A stretch of DNA of 60,236 nucleotides from positions 1-60,236 of the forward strand of contig JAVBJN010000036.1 in NCBI GenBank assembly GCA_031546985.1. The letters are read 5' to 3'. The notes beneath the pieces were generated by a model. The model was not told the DNA's origin. It was given only the letters and a program-made list of their open reading frames with translations, and searched no databases. This document shows positions 36,375 to 44,634 of the stretch, one piece after another (within the stretch, counting starts at the first letter, position 1; each line of letters starts with the position of its first letter). A program made the translations under genes and the position numbers. The DNA comes from JAVBJN01 sp031546985. GTDB taxonomy: Bacteria; Bacteroidota; Bacteroidia; Chitinophagales; Chitinophagaceae.

Positions 36375-36440
36375 TCACGGAGATCGTGTAACAGTCCACC
36401 ACCACTGGGTATTAATGCTGAGGATTATTGCGTGTTTCAT
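36375..36440 (-). CDS. trp leader peptide 2 (21 residues, Trp-Trp-Trp)
   Basis: This short ORF encodes MKHAIILSINTQWWWTVTRSP. Three consecutive Trp codons lie where a stalled ribosome would cover the first pairing segment (CTGTTACACG), which otherwise pairs with CGTGAACAG near the stop codon. The segment around the Trp codons is an exact 25-base copy of that in leader 1. It lies on the same transcript after attenuator 1; no separate promoter is seen. Confidence 0.9.
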   Translation of the reverse strand: MKHAIILSINTQWWWTVTRSP

Positions 36441-36470
36441 GTTGGGTTTATCGTAACCGGAAAGGGTGAA

Positions 36471-36503
36471 AAATAAAAAAGCCTGCTGTGTAGACAGCAG
36501 GCT
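36471..36503 (-). terminator. trp attenuator 1: upstream terminator
   Basis: AGCCTGCTGT and ACAGCAGGCT pair over 10 bp with a 4-base loop, followed by TTTTTTATTTTT on the minus strand. The competing antiterminator pairs TGTGGACAG (36540-36532) with CTGTCTACACA (36497-36487) in two blocks of 4 and 5 bp with TA bulged out. The geometry is the same as in attenuator 2 but with different bases. Confidence 0.93.
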
Positions 36504-36526
36504 CGCAAAATATTATGCATACACCA

Positions 36527-36601
36527 TCATACTGTCCACATGTCTTGTGTAACAGTCCACCACCACTGGGTGTTGATAAGTGATTGTTTTTCGGTATTCA
36601 T
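36527..36601 (-). CDS. trp leader peptide 1 (24 residues, four Trp)
   Basis: This leader begins MNTEKQSLINTQ, continues with WWWTVTQDMWTV and stops at 36527. Three Trp codons in a row plus a fourth near the end make its translation sensitive to charged tRNA-Trp. The hairpin ACTGT..CACA / TGTG..ACAGT immediately after the Trp run would form when ribosomes do not stall, freeing the terminator. The ATG is only six bases past the -7 element, so the mRNA may have almost no 5' leader. Confidence 0.92.
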   Translation of the reverse strand: MNTEKQSLINTQWWWTVTQDMWTV

Positions 36602-36606
36602 CTGGG

Positions 36607-36636
36607 CAAAAGTAGGTGAAAATCCGAAACGCCAAA
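36607..36636 (-). promoter_or_regulatory. trp operon promoter
   Basis: On the minus strand, TTTG (36636-36633), an 18-base spacer and TACTTTTG (36614-36607) are a full consensus Bacteroidota promoter. The same spacing and the same -7 sequence precede the his leader. Confidence 0.85.
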
Positions 36637-36756
36637 AAAAATTTTGTGATTTGATTGCAGATGTTGTTGGTTTGTGCAGGGAACATTCTGTTGTTTTTTG
36701 AACGGGAATGGTTTCCCCAATGCCTGTTCGGGCCTTACTTTTAAAGGATTTCCGCT

Positions 36757-37800
36757 ATGACTTTACAAACCAGTATCCAGGAAAAATCTTCTGTTTTCTT
36801 CGAAGAAAGCGCGTTCGGGTTCCAACGCCTGTCGGGCAAACGTTCTGCCTTCTGGATTACCGACCAACATATTTTTGAAACCAATGCCGCGTTTTTTGAA
36901 GGCAAGGATGTGATGGTGCTGCCAGCTGGCGAAACCACCAAAAACATGCAGCAGCTGGAATCTGTTTTACTGCAATTGCAAGCCTCCGGAGCCGATAAGC
37001 AAACCGTTATGGCGGTAGTGGGCGGTGGTATGGTATCTGATATTGCCGGATTGGCCGCCGCGTTATATATGCGGGGCATCGATGCGGTGTATATGCCTAC
37101 GTCTATTCTTGCAATGGTAGATGCGGCTATTGGCGGCAAGACCGCTATCAACTTCGGCGGAATTAAAAACCTGCTGGGCGTGATTCGCCAACCCATCTCT
37201 GTGATTATAGATACCGGGTGGCTTAAAACCTTACCCGATCTGGAATGGCGCAATGGCCTGGCCGAAGTAATCAAACATGGCTGCATTCGTGAATTGGGCA
37301 TTTTACAGGTATTGCAGCAGCATGACCTGGCCAGCATGCAAAGCGACACAGGGTTGTTGCAACAACTGATTCGCAGCGCCGTGCGTGTAAAATGGGAGGT
37401 TGTAGAACAAGACCCGCACGAGAAAGGCATTCGTAAAATTCTCAATTTCGGCCATACGGTAGGGCATGCCATTGAAGCAGAAACCGGCATGCCGCATGGG
37501 CAGGCTGTAGCCATAGGTATGGTCTATGCCCTGCATTTATCGGTATTGGAGTATGATCTCGACCGCGATTTTGTAACATCGGTGCTGGCACTTTTACATC
37601 GCTATCATTTACCGGTAAAAACCGATGTGTCTTTCGATATACTTTGGAAATCCATCTTGTTTGATAAAAAGAAAAACGATAACCAACTGGCGTTTATACT
37701 GCTCGAAGTACCAGGCAAAGCCATGATCCGGTATTATGACCTGGAAGAATTGCATACGAAACTGGAGGCCGTTCACCATCAAATGCATGAGTCCGCATGA
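36757..37800 (+). CDS. aroB: 3-dehydroquinate synthase
   Basis: The 347-residue NAD- and metal-dependent enzyme performs the second shikimate step. The nucleotide loop VVGGGMVSDIAGLAA, SILAMVDAAIGGKTAI, EVIKHG and the metal ligands in HTVGHAIE are all present. It is divergent from the trp operon, and the 3' end overlaps aroA by ATGA. No leader peptide or terminator precedes it, so it is not controlled by the trp attenuators. No strong promoter was read upstream; TTACTTTTA at 36735-36743 is one base off a -7 element. Confidence 0.95.
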   Translation: MTLQTSIQEKSSVFFEESAFGFQRLSGKRSAFWITDQHIFETNAAFFEGKDVMVLPAGETTKNMQQLESVLLQLQASGADKQTVMAVVGGGMVSDIAGLAAALYMRGIDAVYMPTSILAMVDAAIGGKTAINFGGIKNLLGVIRQPISVIIDTGWLKTLPDLEWRNGLAEVIKHGCIRELGILQVLQQHDLASMQSDTGLLQQLIRSAVRVKWEVVEQDPHEKGIRKILNFGHTVGHAIEAETGMPHGQAVAIGMVYALHLSVLEYDLDRDFVTSVLALLHRYHLPVKTDVSFDILWKSILFDKKKNDNQLAFILLEVPGKAMIRYYDLEELHTKLEAVHHQMHESA

Positions 37801-39068
37801 GCCAAACGGTAAAAATATTCCCGGGAAAACTATCGGGCGAGGTGATGGCTCCTGCCTCTAAAAGTGTGGCCCAGAGAGCATTTGCTGCGGCTATGCTGGC
37901 GCAGGGCACTTCTCAGATCTACCTCAACAGTTGGTGTGCAGATACACTTGCTGTGCTGGAAAGCATTGGTCAAATGGGTGTGGAAACCAACCTGACCACA
38001 GATGGGGTAGTGATCAACAGCCGCAATGGCGTACAATTGCCACCTGTAGTGCATTTTGGAGAATCTGGCTTGGCTACCCGTATGCTTACGCCGCTTCTCG
38101 CATGTTTTAATCAGTCTGTTACCATTGACGGACAGGGTTCACTGCTCAAACGTTCCATGCATTTCTTTGATGAGGTGTTGCCGCAGTTCGGAGTGTCTTT
38201 TACCTCAGCCGGCGGGCACTTGCCTTTTACGTTCAAAGGCCCGTTGGTACCCCGTTTCATTACCCTGGATGGCAGTGCAAGCTCGCAATACCTCACCGGC
38301 ATGCTAATGGCATTGGCTTTCCGCAGTCGCGAAGAAATAAGCATTGCGGTAACCCATTTGAAAAGTAAACCGTATATAGATCTTACGTTAGAAGTATTGC
38401 AGGCGTTTGGCATTCGCATTACACATGAGCACTATGAAATGTTTCATATTCCGGGGCCACAGCGTTATACGCCAACCCATTTCCGGGTGGAAGGCGATTG
38501 GAGTGGGGCTGCATTTTTGATGGTGGCTGCTGCCATCGGCGGATCGGTAACTATTCAAAACCTGAACGCCGCTTCTGTACAAGCCGATAAGGCTATTATG
38601 GCTGCTGTATTGCAATCCGGAGCAGCGGTGCATTGGGATGGTACTTCATTGGTCGTGCAGCAAAAAATATTAAACGCGTTTGCATTTGATGCCACCGATT
38701 GCCCCGATCTGTTTCCGCCGTTAGCCGCGCTGGCAGCCTGTTGCAGTGGTACCACAAGATTGAAAGGTGTACACCGCCTGGCCAATAAAGAAAGCGACCG
38801 GGGCTTAACGATACAAACCGAATTACAGAAACTTGGTATCTCCGTTGCATTTGAAGGAGATGAAATGGTAATAACCGGAGGTACGCCTATTGCTGGGAAT
38901 GTAATACTCGATAGCCACAACGACCATCGTATTGCAATGATGAACGCGGTGCTGGGCATTGCAGCGCAAAACCCTGTAACCATTACCAATGCTGAGGCTG
39001 TGGATAAATCTTATCCCGGTTTTTACAACGATTTACAACAACTAAACATTACTGTAGAAAACAAATAG
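37797..39068 (+). CDS. aroA: 3-phosphoshikimate 1-carboxyvinyltransferase (EPSP synthase)
   Basis: The 423-residue enzyme uses phosphoenolpyruvate. Motifs: APASKSVAQRAFAAAML, GESGLATRMLTPLL, VEGDWSGAAFLMVAAA, KESDRG and DSHNDHRIAMMNAVL. The second motif differs from the usual GNAGT(A/T)R by having GESGLATR, a form also seen in other Bacteroidota. It overlaps aroB by 4 bases and is followed by aroC after 2 bases, making a tight operon. Confidence 0.94.
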   Translation: MSQTVKIFPGKLSGEVMAPASKSVAQRAFAAAMLAQGTSQIYLNSWCADTLAVLESIGQMGVETNLTTDGVVINSRNGVQLPPVVHFGESGLATRMLTPLLACFNQSVTIDGQGSLLKRSMHFFDEVLPQFGVSFTSAGGHLPFTFKGPLVPRFITLDGSASSQYLTGMLMALAFRSREEISIAVTHLKSKPYIDLTLEVLQAFGIRITHEHYEMFHIPGPQRYTPTHFRVEGDWSGAAFLMVAAAIGGSVTIQNLNAASVQADKAIMAAVLQSGAAVHWDGTSLVVQQKILNAFAFDATDCPDLFPPLAALAACCSGTTRLKGVHRLANKESDRGLTIQTELQKLGISVAFEGDEMVITGGTPIAGNVILDSHNDHRIAMMNAVLGIAAQNPVTITNAEAVDKSYPGFYNDLQQLNITVENK

Positions 39069-39070
39069 CC

Positions 39071-40042
39071 ATGAATACATTCGGTAGGTTATTCCGCGTA
39101 CAGATATTGGGAGAATCGCATGGCGCCGGTGTAGGCATCATGCTTGACGGCGTGCCTCCTGGCATTCCCTTAACGGAAGCAGATTTTGAAAGTGATATTG
39201 CCCGTCGTAAGGCTGGTGCAAAAGGCACTACACCACGCAAAGAATCGGATACGCCGGAGCTGAAAACCGGTGTATTCAATGGTTTTACGACCGGTGCGCC
39301 TTTGCTGATCTGGTTTAACAACGAAAATACCCGCAGCAGCGATTACGAATGGGTAAAAACCCAACCGCGTCCCGGTCACGCCGATTGGGTAGCGATGCAG
39401 AAGTTTAAAGGCTTTAGCGATTACCGCGGTGGTGGGCACTTTTCCGGTCGTTTAACGGTAGGCTTGGTAGCCGCCGGAGTAGTGGCAAAAAAAATGCTGG
39501 AAGGCATTCGCATCGAAGCGCGCATTCTGGAAATTGGTGGAGAACCCGATGTAGAAAAGGGATTGGAGCGTGCCATCGCATTGAAAGATAGTATTGGCGG
39601 CATTGTAGAATGCAGCGCGCAAGGCATTCCTGCTGGTTGGGGCGAACCCTTCTGGGATTCGGTAGAATCGCAAATCGCACATGCCGCATTCAGCATTCCT
39701 GCCATAAAGGGTATAGAATTTGGTGCCGGATTTAAAGCCGCCCGTATGACCGGAACCGAGCACAACGATGCGCTACAAAATGCCGAAGGCGCAACCGCAA
39801 CCAACCATGCAGGTGGTGTGGTGGGCGGCATTACCAATGGTAATGAATTGCTGTTTCGGGTAGTGGTAAAACCCACTGCTTCTACACCCAAACCCCAGGA
39901 AAGTTTTAACCTCGAAACCGGAAAAATAGAATCGTTTTCTGTAAAAGGCCGCCACGATTTGTGCATTGCTTTACGAGTGCCCGTTGTACTCGAAGCCATC
40001 ACCGCGATGGTGCTGGCCGACTTTAAATTGCTGAGCCGTTAA
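39071..40042 (+). CDS. aroC: Chorismate synthase
   Basis: The 323-residue FMN-dependent enzyme makes chorismate, the branch point feeding the divergent trp operon. Conserved motifs are ILGESHGAGVGIMLDGVPPG, DYRGGGHFSGRLTVGLVAAG and the C-terminal KGRHDLCIALRVPVVLEAITAMVLAD. It is slightly shorter than the usual 350-390 residues because loops in the middle are compact. No terminator was found after it; the his promoter follows 72 bases later. Confidence 0.95.
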   Translation: MNTFGRLFRVQILGESHGAGVGIMLDGVPPGIPLTEADFESDIARRKAGAKGTTPRKESDTPELKTGVFNGFTTGAPLLIWFNNENTRSSDYEWVKTQPRPGHADWVAMQKFKGFSDYRGGGHFSGRLTVGLVAAGVVAKKMLEGIRIEARILEIGGEPDVEKGLERAIALKDSIGGIVECSAQGIPAGWGEPFWDSVESQIAHAAFSIPAIKGIEFGAGFKAARMTGTEHNDALQNAEGATATNHAGGVVGGITNGNELLFRVVVKPTASTPKPQESFNLETGKIESFSVKGRHDLCIALRVPVVLEAITAMVLADFKLLSR

Positions 40043-40113
40043 TTTTAATATGCTGTAATGCCCTGTGGTAAAGGATTTTAGCGTATCGCTTTTAGCGGTC
40101 GACAAAAAAATAT

Positions 40114-40143
40114 TTTGTTGATATGAAAAAGTAGATACTTTTG
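40114..40143 (+). promoter_or_regulatory. his operon promoter
   Basis: TTTG (40114-40117), an 18-base spacer and TACTTTTG (40136-40143) match the consensus completely. The leader ATG follows nine bases later. Confidence 0.85.
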
Positions 40144-40152
40144 CAACCATAC

Positions 40153-40236
40153 ATGTCAATCACGACTAACATATCATTTCTGCATCTGCATCATCATCAT
40201 ACCCACCATGTGGTGTGCGATGGTCATTTGCATTGA
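40153..40236 (+). CDS. his leader peptide (27 residues, nine His)
   Basis: The leader starts MSITTNISFLHLHHHHTHHV and ends in CDGHLH. Nine of its 27 residues are His, including four in a row, so its translation should stall when charged tRNA-His is scarce. The stop codon is 39 bases before the attenuator stem. This is the classic arrangement for transcription attenuation of histidine biosynthesis. Confidence 0.93.
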   Translation: MSITTNISFLHLHHHHTHHVVCDGHLH

Positions 40237-40275
40237 TTGATATTTCTACACAGGATTTCTTCAATCTTTATACAG

Positions 40276-40304
40276 GCCCCCGCATCACTGCGGGGGCTTT
40301 TTTT
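40276..40304 (+). terminator. his attenuator terminator
   Basis: GCCCCCGCA (40276-40284) pairs with TGCGGGGGC (40289-40297) around a 4-base loop, followed by seven Ts, 20 bases before hisG. A competing pairing is possible between GTGTGCG (40213-40219, in the leader) and CGCATCAC (40281-40288, T bulged), which would open the stem. Confidence 0.93.
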
Positions 40305-40323
40305 ATTCCACAATTTTTAGGTT

Positions 40324-41184
40324 ATGCAGCAAAAGTTAAGGATCGCTGTGCAAAAAAGCGGTCGGTTACAGGACGAATCCATTCGCCTGCTTAGAGAAGC
40401 AGGTTTGGATATAGAAACCGGGAAAAATAAACTCAAGGCCGTAGCGTCTAATTTTCCGGTAGAGTTGTTTTTTCTGCGCGATGACGATATTCCGCAATAC
40501 GTTTTCGATGGTGTGGCCGATGTGGGTATTATTGGCCGGGATGTATACGCAGAGCAGGCTTCAGCCAACACGGTGGTGGCCTCGTTGGGGTTTGCCCGTT
40601 GCCGCCTGTCGGTAGCGGTACCCGCCGATGTAGCCTATACCGGTGCATCCTGGTTGCAGGGCAAGCGTATTGCTACCTCTTTTCCCAACCTGTTGCAACA
40701 GTTCCTGGACCAGCAACAGATCACCGCAGAAGTGCATGTAGTAAGCGGTTCTGTAGAAATAACCACAGGCATTGGCCTGGCCGATGCGATTTGCGATCTT
40801 GTAAGCACGGGCAGTACACTGGCCAGCAACAACCTGAAAGAAGTACAACAGGTGTTTGCTTCCGAAGCCATTATGATTGCCAATCCCGCGATAGATGAGG
40901 CCCGCAGGCAGTTGCTCGATTGTTTGTTGTTTCGCATCGCGGCGGTGCAAAAAGCATCGCGCTACAAATACATCCTGTTGAATTGTCCGGATGCTGCTAT
41001 TGACGCTGTTACCGCCATTATTCCCGGTATGAAAAGCCCTACAGTATTGCCATTGGCTACTTCCGGCTGGTCGTCACTGCACTCGGTGGTAGATGAAAAT
41101 GATTTCTGGCTGCGCATCGACCAGCTGAAAGCCGCAGGAGCAGAAGGCATATTGGTTGTACCCATCGAAAAAATGATCCTTTGA
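40324..41184 (+). CDS. hisG: ATP phosphoribosyltransferase (long form)
   Basis: The 286-residue enzyme starts histidine synthesis. It is the long type with a C-terminal PII-like regulatory domain (about 210-286, with CPDAAIDAVTAIIPGMKSPT and GAEGILVVPIEKM) that binds histidine for feedback, so no HisZ is needed. The catalytic half has KSGRLQDESIRLL, VADVGIIGRD and the ribose-phosphate loop ICDLVSTGSTL. Confidence 0.96.
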   Translation: MQQKLRIAVQKSGRLQDESIRLLREAGLDIETGKNKLKAVASNFPVELFFLRDDDIPQYVFDGVADVGIIGRDVYAEQASANTVVASLGFARCRLSVAVPADVAYTGASWLQGKRIATSFPNLLQQFLDQQQITAEVHVVSGSVEITTGIGLADAICDLVSTGSTLASNNLKEVQQVFASEAIMIANPAIDEARRQLLDCLLFRIAAVQKASRYKYILLNCPDAAIDAVTAIIPGMKSPTVLPLATSGWSSLHSVVDENDFWLRIDQLKAAGAEGILVVPIEKMIL

Positions 41185-41185
41185 T

Positions 41186-42499
41186 ATGATACAGATGAAC
41201 ATTATGCTAAACCCCAACCGCGGGCTGTGGCCCGAATTGTGCCAACGCCCGGTTATGGACAATGCCGCACTTACCCCATTGGTAGCGGATATTATGAACC
41301 AGGTAAAACTCTTTGGTGATAAGGCTTTGCTGGAATTAAACGAAACGATAGATGGAGTAAAGCGCTGTGCGTTACGGGTAAGTGATGAAGAATGGGAAAT
41401 TGCCGCAGATGGCCTTAATTCTTCATTGAAAGCAGCCATGCAAACCGCTTTTGGTAATATTCTGGCTTTTCACCGGGCTCAGGTACCTGCTAATATTGAG
41501 GTGCAAACCATGCCGGGTATTCGTTGCAGTCGTCAATGGTTGCCGCTGCAACGGGTGGGCTTATACATTCCCGGAGGCTCTGCACCATTGTGTTCTACGG
41601 TGCTGATGCTGGCTATTCCTGCACTGGTGGCGGGTTGTAGCGAAGTCGTGTTGTGTACGCCTCCCAACCAATCGGGCAACATAAATCCTGCTATTCTATA
41701 TGCAGCAAGGCTTTGCGGCGTAACGGCTGTGTATAAATGCGGTGGTGCACAGGCCATTGCTGCCATGACTTACGGCACGGATAGCATTCCCCGGGTAGAT
41801 AAAATATTTGGCCCAGGTAACCAATATGTCACCAAAGCCAAACAGCTAGCGGCTTTGGAAGGTATGGCCATAGATATGCCCGCCGGACCATCTGAGGTAA
41901 TGGTGGTGGTGGATAAAACTTCTAACGCGTCTTTCGCTGCTGCGGATCTGCTTTCGCAGGCAGAGCATGGTGCAGATAGCCAGGTGGTGCTGTTGTCCAA
42001 TAATGTGGAAAAAATCAACGAAGTACTTACTGAGGTAGGGGAGCAGTTGCAGCGTTTGCCCAGAAAGGCTATTGCATTGGCGGCGTTGACAAATTGCCGT
42101 TGTATCGTTTTTGACGAGGAAGAAATATTGGTTGATTTTATGAACGCGTATGCGCCGGAACACTTGATTCTGGCTATAGAAAATCCCGAATTACGCTCAG
42201 CGCAGGTACGCAATGCAGGATCGGTTTTCCTGGGGCCATACACACCGGAAGCTGCGGGCGATTATGCAACGGGTACCAACCACACTTTGCCCACCAATGG
42301 AGCTGCCAGGGCCTGGAGTGGTCTGGGTGTAGAAAGCTTTATGAAGAGTATTACGTTCCAAAGCCTTACGCAGCAAGGTTTAGAGAGCATTGGCAATGCT
42401 GTAATGGAACTGGCAAAAGCAGAGCAGTTACAGGCCCACAGCAACGCTATTGCTATTCGATTGGCCACCTTTCAAAAAAACAATGATGCAAAAATTTAA
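41186..42499 (+). CDS. hisD: Histidinol dehydrogenase
   Basis: The 437-residue zinc enzyme carries out the last two oxidations to histidine. Motifs: GLYIPGGSAPLCSTVLMLAI, CGGAQAIAAMTYGT, FGPGNQYVTKAK and DMPAGPSEVMV, with the catalytic Glu-His pair in NAYAPEHLIL. The annotated ATG is one base after the hisG stop; MNIMLNPN three codons later is an alternative start. It overlaps the start of hisC. Confidence 0.96.
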   Translation: MIQMNIMLNPNRGLWPELCQRPVMDNAALTPLVADIMNQVKLFGDKALLELNETIDGVKRCALRVSDEEWEIAADGLNSSLKAAMQTAFGNILAFHRAQVPANIEVQTMPGIRCSRQWLPLQRVGLYIPGGSAPLCSTVLMLAIPALVAGCSEVVLCTPPNQSGNINPAILYAARLCGVTAVYKCGGAQAIAAMTYGTDSIPRVDKIFGPGNQYVTKAKQLAALEGMAIDMPAGPSEVMVVVDKTSNASFAAADLLSQAEHGADSQVVLLSNNVEKINEVLTEVGEQLQRLPRKAIALAALTNCRCIVFDEEEILVDFMNAYAPEHLILAIENPELRSAQVRNAGSVFLGPYTPEAAGDYATGTNHTLPTNGAARAWSGLGVESFMKSITFQSLTQQGLESIGNAVMELAKAEQLQAHSNAIAIRLATFQKNNDAKI

Positions 42500-43544
42500 T
42501 GCAGCACAATGGGTTAATCCCAATATCCGGTCGCTGAAGGTGTATACCTCGGCGAGGGATGAATACAGTGGCGCCCCCGGTATAATGCTCGATGCCAATG
42601 AAAGTCCTTATAACAATGGCGTGAACCGCTATCCTGATCCAAATGGAAGAATGTTAAAAGAGTGGATAAGCAAATACCGGAATGTTGATCCTGCTTGTAT
42701 GGTATTGGGCAATGGGAGCGATGAGGTATTGGATATGATTTTCAAGTGCTGCCAGGTGGCCGGAGGAAATATTGTAGTGCCTTCGCCTTCGTATGGCATG
42801 TATGATGTGCTGGCGGCTACTTATGGAATGGAAACGCGGAAAGTATTGTTGGATGATGGTTTTGGCCTGAATGCTACGAATTTGCTGCAAACGGTAAACG
42901 AACAAACCCGGTTGATCATTGTGTGCTCGCCCAATAATCCTACTGGCAATGTTTTAGCGCAAGAAGAGATTGAAAAGCTGCTGCAATCGTTCAAAGGTTT
43001 GGTGGTGGTGGATGAAGCGTATATCGATTTTGCCGGAGCGCCTTCGTTGGTGATGCTTTTAGGCTCTTATCCAAACCTGATGGTGGTACAGACTTTCTCC
43101 AAAGCCTTTGGCATGGCGGGTTTGCGGTTGGGCGTCGGCTATGCTTCGGCAGAAATGATAACTTTTTTGCACAAGGTTAAATTGCCTTACAACCTCAATA
43201 TTCTAACGCAACAGAACGTGGCAACACAATTGCAACGATTAGATAAAGTGGTTGCGAACATACATGAATGCCTGTTGCAAAGGGATCTTTTGTGCAATGC
43301 GCTGGTTCAATTGCCTTGTGTAGAAAAGGTTTACCCCAGCGATGCTAATTTTTTACTGGTGCAATTTGATGATGCTCCAAAAGTGCTGGCATACTTGCTG
43401 CAGCAAGGCATTGTAGTAAGGGATAGAAGCAAGGAACCCTTGTGCAACAACTGTCTCCGCATTACAGTAGGCACTCCTGAAGAAGATCAATTACTTCTTA
43501 AAACGCTTAAGCTATATGAAGAAAATCTTGTTTATAGACCGTGA
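42483..43544 (+). CDS. hisC: Histidinol-phosphate aminotransferase
   Basis: The start is placed at the tandem ATG ATG (42483/42486), giving 353 residues and a 17-base overlap with hisD; the frame is open further upstream but without homology. This fold-type I aminotransferase has LDANESPYNNG, GNGSDEVLD and the cofactor Lys in TFSKAFGMAGLRLGVGYA. It overlaps hisB by 29 bases. Confidence 0.95.
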   Translation: MMQKFNAAQWVNPNIRSLKVYTSARDEYSGAPGIMLDANESPYNNGVNRYPDPNGRMLKEWISKYRNVDPACMVLGNGSDEVLDMIFKCCQVAGGNIVVPSPSYGMYDVLAATYGMETRKVLLDDGFGLNATNLLQTVNEQTRLIIVCSPNNPTGNVLAQEEIEKLLQSFKGLVVVDEAYIDFAGAPSLVMLLGSYPNLMVVQTFSKAFGMAGLRLGVGYASAEMITFLHKVKLPYNLNILTQQNVATQLQRLDKVVANIHECLLQRDLLCNALVQLPCVEKVYPSDANFLLVQFDDAPKVLAYLLQQGIVVRDRSKEPLCNNCLRITVGTPEEDQLLLKTLKLYEENLVYRP

Positions 43545-44634
43545 TGGTACGCTTATCCTGGAGCCGGAAGACTACCAGGTAGACGGTTTTTCAAAACTGA
43601 AATTTTACCCCGGTGTACTGCAATGGCTGGCGCGGATTGCCGCTACCGGTGTATATGAGCTGGTAATGGTAACCAACCAGGATGGGCTAGGTACTTCAAG
43701 TTTTCCGGAGTCCGATTTCTGGCCGGTACAGCAATTCGTAATCGATACATTGGCCGCAGAAGGTATTGTATTCAGTAATGTGTTGATAGACCGTTCTTTC
43801 GAACACGAAAACCCACCTACCCGCAAGCCCGGCATTGGTATGTTGGTGTCTTACTGCAATAGTGGTTATGATCTTGCTGCTTCTTACGTGATCGGCGACA
43901 GACTTACCGATGTGCAGCTGGCAAAGAACCTGGGTGCCAGGGCCATTGCGTTGAATCCCACCTTTACACCAGAGATACTCGAGGCACAAGGATTGTTGGC
44001 TACACAACCATTTGTAACAGATAGCTGGCAGGCCATTTATAACCATCTGTTTGCCGCTGAGCGGGTAGTAACCATCAACCGGAATACCCGCGAAACCAGT
44101 GTTTTAGTAATGCTCAACCTGGATGGCACTGGCGAAGCACTGATCAACACCGGGCTAAAGTTCTTCGATCATATGCTGGAGCAGGTAGGGCGGCACAGCG
44201 GTTGTGATCTGGACATTATTGTTAAGGGTGATCTTGAGGTAGATGAACACCACACTATAGAAGATACCGCTTTGGCTTTGGGGCAAGCATTTCATAAAGC
44301 ACTGGCAGATAAGCTGGGTATAGAACGTTATGGTTTTTGCCTGCCGATGGATGATTGTCTGGCCACAGTGGCATTGGATTTTGGCGGCCGGAGCTGGTTG
44401 TGCTGGGATGCTTCATTTACCCGTGAGTGCATTGGTGATATGCCAACAGAAATGTTCTTCCATTTCTTTAAATCCTTGTCGGATGCCGCGCAGTGTAACC
44501 TTAACATTAAAGCGGAAGGAACCAACGAGCACCACAAAATAGAATCCATCTTCAAAGCATTGGGGCGCTGTATAGGGCAGGCTGTAAAGCGCAATGGCAG
44601 CAATCGGTTACCCACCACCAAAGGCATTTTGTAA
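43516..44634 (+). CDS. hisB: Bifunctional histidinol-phosphatase / imidazoleglycerol-phosphate dehydratase
   Basis: The 372 residues comprise two enzymes. Residues 1-165 are a HAD-type phosphatase with nucleophile Asp8 and acid Asp10 (FIDRDGTL), plus a Cys/His loop near PPTRKPGIGML. Residues 180-372 are the dehydratase with the two metal motifs DEHHTIEDTALALG and NEHHKIESIFKALGR. The fused form occurs in enterobacteria and Bacteroidota. It overlaps hisC by 29 bases and touches hisH by TAATG. Confidence 0.96.
   Translation: MKKILFIDRDGTLILEPEDYQVDGFSKLKFYPGVLQWLARIAATGVYELVMVTNQDGLGTSSFPESDFWPVQQFVIDTLAAEGIVFSNVLIDRSFEHENPPTRKPGIGMLVSYCNSGYDLAASYVIGDRLTDVQLAKNLGARAIALNPTFTPEILEAQGLLATQPFVTDSWQAIYNHLFAAERVVTINRNTRETSVLVMLNLDGTGEALINTGLKFFDHMLEQVGRHSGCDLDIIVKGDLEVDEHHTIEDTALALGQAFHKALADKLGIERYGFCLPMDDCLATVALDFGGRSWLCWDASFTRECIGDMPTEMFFHFFKSLSDAAQCNLNIKAEGTNEHHKIESIFKALGRCIGQAVKRNGSNRLPTTKGIL

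Noticed and set aside
13885..40304. Same terminator stem (GCCCCCGCA/TGCGGGGGC) after nrdA and before hisG
   Set aside because: Probably convergence on a favoured GC-rich stem; the loops and flanks differ, so there is no sign of shared regulation.
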